From: Agapanthus africanus
Taxonomy: Eukaryota; Streptophyta; Magnoliopsida; Asparagales; Amaryllidaceae
Length of the DNA stretch: 64,000 bases
Assembly (NCBI GenBank): GCA_030015575.1
Contig: JASDDO010000016.1
Location: 68,693,396 to 68,757,395, forward strand
Reading direction: 5' to 3'
The notes under the pieces were generated by a model that saw nothing but the letters and a program-made list of their open reading frames with translations, was not told the origin of the DNA and ran no database searches. Positions within the stretch are counted from its first letter, which is position 1, and each line of letters starts with the position of its first letter. This document shows, piece after piece, positions 11,450 through 23,609 of this stretch. A program made the translations under genes and the position numbers.

Positions 11450-12221
11450 GTATTTCTCAGAACACCCCGTATTACTACGGACATCCACTTCCATTAGATA
11501 GATCCATCGTATGGTTATATACGAACTCGAAGGGACTTCTTCGAGGATGGATCCAGGTTCAGGAGAAATAGAATTGGTTTATTCAGTTGTCTTTTATTAT
11601 CACCTTCTCTCAGGTTGTGAGGGCTCCTTGGTTTAGGAGAGTACACCTATTACGCTTATTGGATAGTCTTATTCCAAACCATAGGCAAGTGCCGAAAGGT
11701 AGGGAATGAAGAAAACCAATTAGCCTAAGTAGGGTGTGCAGAAGGTAATATGTAAAAAACAAGATAAAGGAATTAGAAAGAGGGCAAAGTAAATTGCGAC
11801 TATTCATATTCACGACCAAACCACGTGTTTCATCGCCACTCCTACTTCACCTTTGATTTCTCCAGAACAACCTGTATCACTACGAGCATCCAATTCCATT
11901 GGATAAATCCATCGTATGGTTATATACGAACTCGAAGGATATTTTTTCGAGGATGGATTCCGGTTCAGGAGAAATAGGAATAAGGTTTATTCAGTTGCCT
12001 TTTATCATCACCTTCTCTCAAGTTGCGAGTACTCCTAGGATTAGGAGGGTACACCTATTATGCTTACTAGATATTCTTCTTCCAAACCATAGGCTGGTGC
12101 CGAACGGTAGGGAAGGAAGAAAACCATTTAGCCTAATGATGGTGTACAGAAGGTAACGACTAAAGACAAATAAAGGGAATTGGAAAGATAGCAGGGAAAT
12201 GTACGGTTAAAATCATGATTT
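11450..12221 (+). repeat. E1: two tandem copies of a 405-bp unit where gag should be
   Basis: The sequence around 11505 recurs at 11910 (both read CCATCGTATGGTTATATACG), with homology from about 11450 to 11830 repeated at about 11855 to 12200. It occupies the place that holds gag in D. I see no similarity to D's gag and no open frame. Origin unknown. Confidence 0.65.
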
Positions 12222-14575
12222 GGATTATGGAAGAGGCATTACTAGGAATACCAGGATACTCCTACGAAACATATTAATGTTTCATATTCACTGTGCATTG
12301 TTAATAGAAAACTGATTTCCCGATTAGATACTTACTCCAGGGTATGTATTTACCAGGTTTCATTCTCACATCTGTATAGTTTTACATATAATGAGTGGGA
12401 GTATGTTATTGGGAATTAGGTGATCATCCTCATTATATCAGAATTCATTGTAATTGGTAATATTTGAAGAAATCGCCTGGGTACAGTTTTCAACCTACGA
12501 CACACAAGGTTTTGAGTTATTCAAACTCAGCGGACTTATACAAAGTATTGTATGTTGTCCAGTGTCCGTCAGGACAAAGGGGTTGGTCCTCGTACTATAT
12601 TCTGTTTACTTGTGACTTCTCTAGTTTTTAGACAAGTGTTTCGTAGAAATACAATGTCTAAGTTTTGAGAAGTTGTGGGTATAAGAATAAAGTAGAGAAC
12701 CAGGTATCGCAAGAATCGAGATTCTTCAAAGAAATCGAAGATGTAGATTCTTGTGATTGGTATTCAGTTGATAGTAACGGTTTTGAGAAATTTGTTTCTC
12801 TTTCAGGTTACTCATAATTGGATGGATTCCTAAGTTGAGTTATGCTGATTAGCCTCTCTCCATTAAGTTAATATGTACTGGAGACAGCTGCATGATTTGA
12901 ATCTGGTTCCAATTAAATAAGTGCCAAAGTTTCTATATTGGATATAGAATGCTTCATATCTTAACGATGTTAAGGTAAAAAGAGTTGTCCAACTTATGCT
13001 TAAAACCAGACACTGGAAAACTCAAGGCACGTTTCTATAATAGCAGTTTGCGGGTTGACCCTAGCTTTGACGAGGGTTGATTTTTTACCATCTGGAAGAT
13101 CAATAGTGATATTGTTCTTGACTCGCCACAGTTTTAATAAAATGGATTTTTTCTGAAAACAGTAGTGGGAGTATGGTAGAACTGGAAGTGATTCCAGAAC
13201 CGCAAACTATTACAGAAAATTTAATAGGACATTTACATTCAATCAGGTCTGACATTCCAATAGCCACTCCGCAGACATGGTGGGTAACCTCAGACACCCG
13301 AGAGGTACTCCGGTAGCCTCAAGGACGGTGACAGGGAGGTTCTTGTTTACCCAGACTTGACACTACTGTTGTTCCAGACTATGAGACCCGGCAGGAGGAT
13401 ATGTATAGCGTCGTTCTAAACTAGTTTTAGAAGTACACGTATATATTATCCTGCCAGAGGGTTATCATAGTCAGTGGGAGTAGCGGAAGCAAAGTGGGCA
13501 AAAAGCTAGTTTCTATTTATAGACTTGAGCAAAAATAGCGGAGATAGATCATCTATTTTTGATGTGACAGTCATAGGTTTGACTTCGTCAGAATAGGGGA
13601 TGGATCTGTTGAGAAGGTAGTAGGGTATGATGTCCTGGAATTTGGATGACATACACAGAGTAGGAAGTAAAATTCCTATACTACGATCGGTTGTACTGTG
13701 GTCGTCACACAGTTGTTTCTCCACAAAAGACATGGATATAATATATGACATTATGGTTACTGGATCTAATGGTTTTAGATCTAGATTTGGGTAGTTTCCC
13801 AATGTGGGTACTTTGACAGTATTCTAATAGTATTTTAGAATAAATGACTCCTGGCATGGTGGTGCACCTGCAGGTAATGGAGTCACCCTCTCTAAAGGTG
13901 TCTTACAGACTAAAAGGGAGAGGGATGTGCATGATTGGCAGATCACTTGCTTAGGCAATTGAGTCAATCGTGAGATGTCAAGTACCACACCAGATGTTGT
14001 TATTGCACTAGATGCGATAAGTTTATATTAATCCAATCCTGGAGAAACATTAGGAAGCAGTTTTAGAACATAAGTGAATGTTCTACGGATTTGATGACGA
14101 CGTCCTCCTTCGGGAGACGGTTATCATTCCAGGCTTCAAAGGTGACATGGATGACAGAGTGATTGTCAGAGTTATAGTTTTCCCTCTGATGATGGACAGT
14201 ATTATGGACAGGTGGTCCAAGAGGATACTGTGGGAGGCATGGTGCTGGATACTGATTAGGTTCAGTGATCGATACAGTCTAAAGAAGTTTGGATTTGGAG
14301 TTCATTTATGAACTAGGTCCCGTCAGATATTCAAACATATTCTAAGAAAGGTATTACTCAATTCGGGAGATGGTTTTTTTTCCACGAATTTGAGATTTAG
14401 AGAGATATAGAAAGAAACATCAGGGCGGATCCACTCACTGAGACTATTTCTCGAACACAAGAGTTTTACAAACGAGCTTTGTGAAACTGATCAGTAGAGG
14501 GGTTGGATGTTCGGTATCACACGAGCTGTGAGTATACGACATCACAATAATTAGCCTTAAGTGCAAATGGGAGAT
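12222..14575 (+). pseudogene. E1: decayed and deleted Copia pol
   Basis: Scattered blocks match D in order: a Gag/protease junction near 12235-12300 (closest to C), an integrase-core block near 12640-12720, the integrase tail near 13160-13270, reverse-transcriptase pieces near 13465-13800, and RNase H pieces near 14000-14330. Every frame is broken and much is deleted (about 2.35 kb remains of about 3.2 kb). The polypurine tract is AAATGGGAGAT (14565-14575). Confidence 0.8.
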
Positions 14576-17500
14576 TGTTGGATATAGTGCCCTCTAAGTC
14601 AATTATTGGATCGCAGATACGTGATTGTAATGATTGAGGGAGGACCTATACCGATAGAACAGTCTTACTCAAGATGATAGTATGCTATCTGGTTTGTCTT
14701 TATCATCATATCTATGTTGATAAAAACCTATAGGATTCTTGCTTGACTACTAGCAGTATGATGGCAATCATATATGTGGGAGCTGGGGTCTATAAGCACA
14801 TCCTTAAAGTGTCCCTAATCGTAGGAGTTTCGAGACAGGGCATCGATACTCCAGAGTAGACTAGTGTATACAGTCGAGACCCCGACGAGGGGCGGTGGCC
14901 AGTCTCACAAGCCACTGGTGTCAGTTGGATCACCTAAGATGTATACATGTGCTCATTGGGTTATGAGTACACCGGACAGGACTCGCCGGGAACATGCTAG
15001 TTGGTATTATACATATCGTCAGATAGCAGTTCCCTGGTGACATGTGTATAGATTAGTTCATCGACCTGAGGTCGTCATTTGTCTCGTGTGATTTCCCACT
15101 GTGCTTTGATTTATACCCTACCACGGGTCAAAGGAGTCGTGCAAACAGGTATATTTTGGGTACAGTCCCGAGCCACATTGGAGGAAAGTGAGCGGATCTT
15201 CGGGGATTCGTCTCTCCCGGTATTGGGGGAGAGATCGCGCTGTGTTTAGAAGAGCCATTACAAAAAATCCCTGGCCAGGGTAATCGAGATATACTGGTGC
15301 GTATACCAGTAGAATCTCAGGGTGTTCTGGGCTACTCTCTAACACGACTTATGCAGCTATTTGGGGTCTGACGTTTACCAGCCCCTAGGCCTAATATGCG
15401 ATACTCATAGACGAATGTTCCGGACTGTACGGATATTGTCACTGTCAGGCTCAGTAGGGTTTATAGATGAGTTCGCTCGTCAGTTTCCCTTCCAATCAAT
15501 ACATAGGCAAAACGTTACGTACAGCTTATACCTCTGACGTGCTAGTGGTTATACCCAGCGCCAGTATGTTGATGAGTTATTAGAGTCCCCTACAGACACT
15601 TTCCCAAGTTCGGGCGAAACGTTATAGTTGCCGTATGGTATTATGGCAGGGTTCGGAAAATGCACGTGCGTTTTCGCACGTGTCATTTTTTGGGCAGATA
15701 ATACTGGTGGGCTTTGGTTTAAGCCGGATCCAAGTATTATACTGTATAGATATAATATCTTTGTCTCAGTTGCATTTGTATTTGGTCGTAATACAAATGC
15801 AGGTATGTTTATACTGATACGGGGTTATCCTGAAATTCGTTTCAGGATCACTTTTGGAAGTTGCCAATTTCCAGTTTTCTATCAGCCGTATTTAACATTC
15901 GGTTAAATACGGATTTATCTTTTCTTGGGTGAGTCATGAGGTGAGTCAGTGTTCTAGAAGGTTCTAGAGAGGGTGACTTAGCTTGATGTGTCATTTGTGT
16001 AGGGTTACTAGGCACGCTAACGAGGCTCTACAAGGCATCGACCATGCCAAAATTAAATTTTTATGTGCCGCGCAACCCTAAGCAAGATCGTTAACTAGAG
16101 TTTAGGGGAAACTAATGGCATGTAAACAACTTTACACTAAAGGGAATGCGATATACAACCTTTGTAGATCGGTCCTCCACTTCATTTGCTCCTTGTTGAA
16201 GTCCCTTCGCTGCGATCAAGGTTCTCCCGGGCTCTTGTATGGCTTCACGACACGAAGGATGCGACCTTGCTTGAAGTCTCCGAGGCCGAAGATGATCTAC
16301 GTCGAGGGAATTCCGACTCAAGCTCCTACTTCACTAACTAGAGAATTAGTGAAGTAAACACCCTAAACTAAAGTGCTAGTCTAGTAGAGGATGGAGAAAT
16401 AGGAAGGGGGTTCTCTTTAGAATTGTGTTTCTCACAAGGATTCTCACTTTGGATCAAATCCTAGCTTGCTTTTCTCTTGCTCAATGAAGAAGAAGATGAT
16501 GAACAAAAGAAAAGAAATGAGGATAATGATTAAGTGAGTAAGGTAACCATGGTGAGTGAGTATCATATACTAACCCTTGTAGAGCCATAACCATAGCTAA
16601 TTTGATTATGGTTGGGTTAAAAGGAATCTAAGGTAAAGACAAAGCTATAGACTTTGTCAAAGCAAAGTAAGCTTCTACAAGCTTCATGCTTATTCCAAAA
16701 CTCTACTAATTTTGTAATTATCTTAAATAAACATAACCCACCATAATTCATAGAATGGTGTATGTCTCATGCACACATGTCTAGTGTATCAACAACCTTG
16801 ATAAAAAATATATAACACATTTTAATATATATATCATATATATATAGTAAAGATGTGTGAAAGTGAGAAAAACCCTAAAGTGAACATGTGTTAGTAAATG
16901 TAAATTAGTATATCTAATATACAATTATACACTTAATTATTAAATCAACACTTGACTTAATAATCCGGTCATATCTCATATAACCGGCTAACTATCATCG
17001 TATCGACTTATCGAATCAACACTTGATTCGATAACCCGGTCATATCATATACGACCGACCGATAGATAAAGTCGCGAGAATAGAATACGGTATCACATAC
17101 ATGCACTTATTCTCGGTCTCACACATATCACATATGCGCTCCCATTTCGTTTCACCTGAGCTAGTAAAACCTCTGTGTAGGACTCTAAAGACTCGTCAAT
17201 ACGCCGGCAGTAGGTGATGATCACATCACGCACCCACAAGCCGTCAGCGGTACTAGCTGGACGTAACGGCTACCCGGGTATTGAGCGATCAGAAGATCAG
17301 CAAGCAAGCCCGCTCCAACTCCTGTGAAATCCTGCCGGCAACACTTCCCGTACAGTCCGGTCTCCTCGTCTGATATGTCGCATATCAAGACTAGGGGTGG
17401 TAAACGTCAGACCCCAATAACCGATAAGTCGTGCCGATGTGAGGCTCATAACGGGTCGAGAAACTACTGGTAACACTTACCAGTAAATCTCTAATCGGCC

Positions 17501-18900
17501 CTGGCAAGGGACTTCCCTGTTACGGCCAATCAAGCACAGCGCAACATCAACCCCCAATACTGGGAGAGACGAAACCCCTCCTATCGCTCATTGCCTCCAT
17601 GTGACTCGGGACTGTACCCAAAAACCACCGTTTTGCACGCCCTCATGGACGTGGTAAGGTGGAAATCAAAGCACAGTGGGAATCACACAAGACTCTATGA
17701 CGATCTTGGGTCTACAGACTAACCTGCACAAGTGTCACCAGAGAACTGCCATCTGACGTGAGGTATAATACCATATGGGAGTTCTCGGCGAGTCCGTCCA
17801 GTGTACCCAGTCTCCACTGAGCACCCGTATACCATCTCTGATGTCAAACACCAATGGATATGGGATCATCCATCGCCCATCTCATGGGACGAGAAGCGTA
17901 TACGCTAGTCTACTCTGGTATATCGATGCCCCGTCTCGATACACCCACGACTAGGGACCTTGAAGGATGTACTTATGGACTACCATGTCCCCACTAGTAT
18001 GATCCGCATCATAGTCCAGGTAGTCAAGTACACATCATAAGGGCTTTACCAACATGTAACTATAAGACAGTATAAAGAGACAAGTATACATGTTAAAGTA
18101 AAGAGCAACCAGATAGCATACTATCATATCGAGCAAGAAAGTCCTCTCTATATATGTCCAAGCATCCAATATAATATACATAATCTGTACAATACTGGCC
18201 TCTAGGGCATACATACAACTAACAATTTGTTCATTAATGGTGCTTTTAATGACAAGGTGACTAGGTTAATTATGATTGGTTTGCATTTAATGATTTCTAG
18301 TGAGTCATTCTTTCTTTAATTGTGATGATAAGTTCAAAGCTAATGGTCACCCCTCTCTTGCTCCTACACTCACCTCCCTCCTCTCCTTTATATGGCCGGC
18401 CCCTCTTGTGGGATTTCATTCATTCATTTTTGCAAAAAGATTATGATAGTTTAGTGTATGGAAATTTCATATAGTTCAATTTTCATTTACCCGATTCCAA
18501 ATGGCAACTTCTTTTAACCGTTCGTCCATAGCCTTAGACGTAACGAGACAAAGTGTTCTACTCGTTCTCTATAACATCTCGGTCGTCTCTTTGGCAAACT
18601 TGACGACCGAGTTGCCTCGGTTCAGAGGCGGGAGCCCGTTTAAAGATCCGTCGACGTGGTGCCACCTGGACGACGAGACTGGAGTTTCAGAAGATCGAAG
18701 CCGCCGCAACAAATTGTGGGATGATGGTTAAAGACCGATGGACTCGGATCGTTCGGTATAACAATTCTACCCTCTTTACAATATGTTAGTTTAGCTTTAA
18801 TGGCAGATCCGGGTTATAGTACGCGATAGCGCCAGTCGTAAAAGTTTTGTTCCACATATTGACGTCTGTTAGACGGCCGGGGAACTGCCGCATACTTACA
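14576..18900 (+). mobile_element. E1: 3' LTR, family 1, interrupted by solo LTR S
   Basis: It begins TGTTGG after the polypurine tract and ends CTTACA at 18900. Without S and one TSD copy it is about 2.09 kb (14576-15997 plus 18230-18900). The last part matches the 5' LTR tail (7177-7683). The flank after it, CCAAG (18901-18905), is the visible TSD. Beyond this the sequence is Gypsy gag in reverse, so E1 inserted into element A. Confidence 0.88.
15998..18224 (-). mobile_element. S: solo LTR, Copia/Angela family 2
   Basis: A 2227-bp LTR on the minus strand begins TGTTAG (at 18224) and ends CCCTACA (at 15998). It has a perfect TSD, ATTTG, at 15993-15997 and 18225-18229. No polypurine tract or primer-binding site adjoins it, so it is a solo LTR left by recombination between the two LTRs of a full element. 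It matches the C and E2 LTRs along its length. Confidence 0.92.
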
Positions 18901-19212
18901 CCAAGCTATCTCTGGCACTTGTGCTGCTGCTAAATCGTCTTCTATACTCTAAGCCCGTTCCTCAGCTTCAAGTGGGCTCTCTTTTCCTGAGAACTATTTG
19001 GGGTGCAAAGCCCTGAATTGCTTCACCCCAGGTGTTTCTGCCTCGGGACGGTTCATTAAAATAGCAGTATGTTGCTGCTGTCCCTCGAGGAGGCTGCGGA
19101 TTGCCTCAAGCAGAACCGTTTGCTCGTTGAGTGGAGTAGGGACGGCATGTGTGAGTGGTAGTGGTGGAGATGTGTTGTTGACATTGGTGCTGGTGTTGTT
19201 TGGGGAATCCAT
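18901..19212 (-). pseudogene. A: N-terminal fragment of Gypsy (Tekay-like) gag
   Basis: Reading from ATG at 19212, the frame opens with a low-complexity Asn/Thr/Pro head, then a helix-like stretch (LLEAIRSLLEGQQQHTAIL), then FRALHPK. A TAG stop follows at 18994-18996, consistent with CAG to TAG. The same frame continues FSGKESPLEAEE to a second TAG, then SIEDDLAAAQVPEIAW, where E1 cuts it at 18901. The order resembles the start of chromovirus capsid domains. The remainder of element A lies beyond E1, left of the window. It shows that an autonomous form of the B/G family existed. Confidence 0.65.
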
Positions 19213-19438
19213 AACCTTTGAAAGAAAAATTTAGGTTAGGACATTTTGCACTTTTGCAGATTTTCAACATCCAACTCAGATTCAAAATATATGGAATGAT
19301 AAGATTCAAGGAATATGAATTGTAAAGAATGTTTTAGTTGCTGGTTCTTGTGTTATATTACTTAGGTTGTTCACGCAGAACAGAACTGCATGGTAGTGTT
19401 CCATACAACTCTGACCTGCATGGGCCACCAATAAAACC
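19213..19438 (-). mobile_element. A: 5' leader between LTR and gag
   Basis: About 226 bp of non-coding leader. Its first two thirds (nearest the LTR) match the interiors of B (23609 downward) and G (56023 upward). A TGGTGGCC sequence close to the LTR end is the best candidate primer-binding site, but I could not match it to a particular tRNA; it is not the initiator tRNA-Met type used by H. Confidence 0.65.
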
Positions 19439-22400
19439 TGTCACGCCCCGCTTCCTAGTGTATGGGCAGAGGGCGCGACGAGGCTGCTATGTATTTACTC
19501 AGAAGTAAATACGCTAAGAGTATCTAAGCAATATAAATATAAAGGCACAAGAGACAAGATATAATAAAACGGCAACTTTATTTATTCACATTCTTTTGTA
19601 CAATACATGGAAACTAAATACATCTGATGAAAGCAATGCCTAAACAGTGGCATAACAGAAAAGAAAGGTACTGAAATAAAAGTGTGTACAATGAAACTAG
19701 AGCTCTGAGTCGTAGGAAAGCTGGTCTAAGTCCTCACTAGTAGGCTCGATTTCCTGAATGTCCAGATCACCTGACAACATTCCAAAGAAAAAAGAGAAGG
19801 AATGTCATCAGCGAACATGTCACGCCACGCTTCCCGGTATACGGCGAAGAAAGCGGGACTGGTCCGCTACGTATTTACTGTGAGGTAAATACGCTAAGCG
19901 TATCTAAGCAATATAAAAGTAAAATCACAAGAGACAAGATATAAGATAACAGCAACTTTATTTATTCACATTCTTTTATATAATGCATGAAGAGAAAATA
20001 CAACTGAATAAAAAGCAATGCCTAAACAGTGGCATAACAGAATTGAAAGTACTGAATGGAAAGTGTACAATGACTAGAGCTCGAGGTCTTCACTGAACTG
20101 GTCCAAGTCTTCAGTAGTGGGCTCGATCTCTGACGGGTCCAAATCATCTGACGACATTCAAAGAAGAAAGAAATAGAATGTCGTCAGCGAACAGATCGCT
20201 CGGTAAGTCCCAAATATAAGAGGAGAAATAGAATAGACAGAGAGTAAGAGAGAGAGAGAGAGAGTAGCTTTTACAGTTGTATTATATTGTTTTAGTGTTA
20301 ATGATGTTGTGATCGTAAGTTCAAGGGTGAATGTCAACTAATCTCAAGAGTGTTCTCAAACCCAACAGGCCACAGTCCAGGGGTAGAGAACCACGGGCCC
20401 AAATGATATGTTAGTAGCGGGACTTCGACCGTCGTCGAAGTATTCCAAACTCAACAGGCCACAGTCCAGGAGCATGGAAACACGGGCCCTCATGATTGCT
20501 TGCTTGTGTTAGTAGACATGGATTCATAATCTAGGGGGACTCTTGAGATTATGTTGGATTCACGAATGAACTACCCCAATACCCCATGTAGTTATTGTAT
20601 TGATAGTATTGTATTGCATTGTAATGTCTTGTAAATTGAATTGTATAATTGGATAACTTGCCGAAACCATGATATTGGTAAACGGATGTAACTGAAGAAT
20701 CATGTATGTAATTGGAGAATCATGTAAACTGGATGATCATGTAAATGTAATGTATATCCAAGATTCGGTTAGGTCAAGCTGTATAGATTGATAATTGGAT
20801 TCATAGATTCATGTTGAATTGTAATATTAAAGATTGTAGCTTATAGATTGTAGACTGTAGATTGTAAATTGTAGATTGTAGATTGTACTTGAATCATATT
20901 CAAGTCAGATTATAATGAGACTCACTCTGAGTCAGTAAATTGAAGTCCTGATTGTTTTGATGTTATCGGTAACCACTGCACATGGACGGCAGGATGTGTG
21001 TCTTTTTCCAAGACGATTACCGTATTGATAACACCATGGTTAAGTTGTCTACCTTAGATAGGCAAGCACCCACTTCTCCGGCTCCCTGAGGCTCAAGAGA
21101 TTGGTTCTGCTTAAACCTATGTAACTAGGGTCCTTATTGTAATTTATAGAACTTGAGGGGGTTTTATGTAAAATACTTTTGTATAGTTTTCAAAATACAC
21201 CCCAAATATTTATTAATCGTCTTTAAAGTTATAATAATTGTAGATTTTATATTTGTGATAATTCTAATGAGAATAACCTAACTTTCATATTATATGGTAT
21301 TAAAGTGTACTATTAAACTTGTATGGAATTCATGGTATTTTAAGGTAAATTGATTCTTGTGATATTGTAGAAAAGGTGGAATATTTATATACTTCAAAAA
21401 TAGATATGTTTATATTACATATACATATATTTATATGAAAATAATTTTTGTATATATCTATAATATTCTAGAAATCTCGTTTTCTTAAGATGTCGTATTT
21501 TAAATCTTTTGAGACCGAATGCTCCTTGCGGAGGTTTGAATCTCGCACTACTAAGCCTGAGGATGTGCGATAATCCGCACCATCCCAAACGGGTTCCCCA
21601 AATGAGTTGTAGTGGCGCTTTGCAAAGATTTGTAGAAATACTAATCATTAAGGAAAACGGTTTTATTAATTATGGTATTTAATTGAAAAGGTGTCGTTTT
21701 CCCGTATTCTATGTTTTAGGGTCTCCTAAGTCAACTAGACTGCTCCTAACTGGTCCAAAGCGACAAGTTGTGAGATATCTCAAATCGCCTCTTCACAGCC
21801 AATTATGGTCAGGTAAGTACAAGTGAAGAAAGGAGGGATCCGCTCATGAATCACCGTGAGACGGGCCTTTTAAAGTTACCTTTCTCACTTGTCTAGCCTA
21901 GACACCACAAAGTCAGGTTTAGATAAACGACTGAATGCCTACAACCTTATCCTTTTTTCATAATAAGTGGTATTTATTTGTAAAGATGTATCAATATTAA
22001 ATCTTTTAGAAATGGTTTTATTAAGTAAAGGGTATTTAAATGAAAATGTTTGTTTTCCCGTATTCTAAGTTCTCGAGGGTATCGTGTTATGTTGCATATG
22101 AGTGTGTGAGGAGGTAAGTCGTTACCTCGTGATCCACTTAAAGGTATAGCAAGTTTAATGGAGTTAAATATAGAATTGAAACAACGTGGTATTTAAGTTA
22201 AAAATACGATAAATTGAAATAGCCATCATTTTATGAAATGAAACTTGATCAATTTGGTTGATTAGTGTTTAATAGTCAATATGAGCGAGTTTAAGCATAA
22301 TTGTATTAACGAGAAGTGAAGTTTTATGAAGAAACCGAATCGGAAATCGGATTTGTTCCGATTCCGTCGGGTTTTGTAAATCCGTATTTTTAGAATAGAA

Positions 22401-22635
22401 AAGAGAGATAGAAAATAGGACTTACGGGTTTTGGACAACTAGAAGAAAGAGATAGAACGGGAGGAGTCGCCGGTGCGTCGCTTCGTCGCCGTGAGCTCCT
22501 AGAACGATCGCCGGAAGTTCGCCGGGAATTTCACCGTAGCTTCGCTTCGTGCTTGTTTTAAAAGTACACAAGTTTCTTGGAAGTTTTAGAGAGTTGGCTC
22601 AGAGTTTTAGGGTGAGAAGGTAGAGGGTAGGGTGG

Positions 22636-22665
22636 TATTTATAGGGTTAGGCTAGGGTTAGGGTA
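22636..22665 (-). promoter_or_regulatory. B 3' LTR: TATA box with adjoining telobox-like repeats
   Basis: On the minus strand, CTAACCCTAGCCTAACCC runs straight into TATAAATACC. The same arrangement, AACCCTAACCCTAGCCTAACCC then TATATAAA, is in both G LTRs. It marks the probable LTR promoter. Confidence 0.6.
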
Positions 22666-23023
22666 GATGAAGGGTTTAATTGAAAAAAATGTAAAAATAT
22701 ATAAAAATGTATTAAAAATTGGAGTAAATGGGGCTTTCTGAATTCTCTGGAACCGATCTGGGAATTTAAAGTATGCAGGGAGGTATAGAATGCCAAGAGC
22801 CCCAACTTTTGTGTTGGGGACTCGGCCGTCCGGCCGAGTCCGGCCGGCGGCGCCTGCCCAACTCGGCCGATCCCGGCCGAGTCGAGATGTCGGGAGGTGG
22901 GGAGTCACCTGATTAAGCTTCTTGTGCATTTAGTTTTGTGGGTGTAGTGGGAAATTCTAGAGTTATCACATGTTGACTGTTGGGCTTCTATAAAATTTAA
23001 AACAAAATAAATATTAAAAATAA

Positions 23024-23096
23024 TGTGTGGTATGGGATTTGAACTCCGGTGGCTTGGTTCAGCAGTGCAAGGTATTACAAATGAGCTACAAGCTCC
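23024..23096 (-). other. tRNA-like module in the B 3' LTR
   Basis: Reading the minus strand: GGAGCTTGTAGCTCATTTG (A-box-like) and, about 45 nt later, GGAGTTCAAATCCC (B-box-like, consensus GGTTCGANTCC). The spacing is that of a tRNA gene, but the D and T stems pair poorly. Equivalent modules are at 26803-26875, 29241-29312, 43030-43101 and 56594-56665. Confidence 0.45.
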
Positions 23097-23228
23097 CTCT
23101 TGTAATTAAATTGCTAATTAATTACTTAAGTCTTGTGCTCAGGCAATAAATAACCCTTTAAGGATTTTGAAAAAAACAATTTAAAAATTTGTATGGAAAA
23201 AGTGTATAAGAAAAATAGGGTTGTTACA

Positions 23229-23609
23229 TTCTACCCTCCTTATAAAAATTTCGTCCTCGAAATTTGTAAAAGGAAAGTGTAACAAATTCAAGAAAAGTTT
23301 GGTACTGGTGTACTGACAGTATGTGAAAAATAACAAGGTGGTGCAAGGGTTTTAAAAATGTGAAGAATGTGTGAAGGAATGAAAGAATGCGAAGGTTTTG
23401 GTAAGATTGTAAAAGAGGGAATTTTGGGTTAGGACAGATTCAAAGTATATGATTCAAAGAATATGAAATGATAAGATTCAAGGAACATGATTGTAAAGAA
23501 TGTTTTAGTTGCTGGTTCTTGTGTTATATTGCTTAGGTTGTTCACTCCGAACAGAACTGCATGATAGGATTTCATACAGCTCAGACCTGCATAGGCCACC
23601 AACAAAACC
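23229..23609 (-). mobile_element. B: 381-bp non-coding interior
   Basis: There is no open frame of note. The LTR-proximal half matches A's leader. The distal part carries the inverted repeat AAATTTCG/CGAAATTT (23246-23253 and 23258-23265) and the polypurine tract AAGGAGGGTAGAA just before the 3' LTR (reading minus strand). It is about the same as G's interior, so both derive from one deletion event. Confidence 0.85.

Larger units (their letters stand above)
19818..23228 (-). mobile_element. B: 3' LTR (left in the window)
   Basis: 3411 bp, minus strand, with ends TGTAACAACC (23228) and GTGACA (19818). It includes a TATA box on the minus strand (22636-22643) next to telomere-like AACCCTAACCCTAGCC, a tRNA-like module (23024-23096), a TCGGCC-rich variable block (about 22820-22880), a GA microsatellite (about 20247-20268) and short AGATTGT repeats (20830-20890). 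Confidence 0.9.

Noticed and set aside
16115-16357. Frames on both strands in S (16112-16357) with a relative at 40463-40681
   Set aside because: They are the same LTR segment in S and C; length and composition fit chance.
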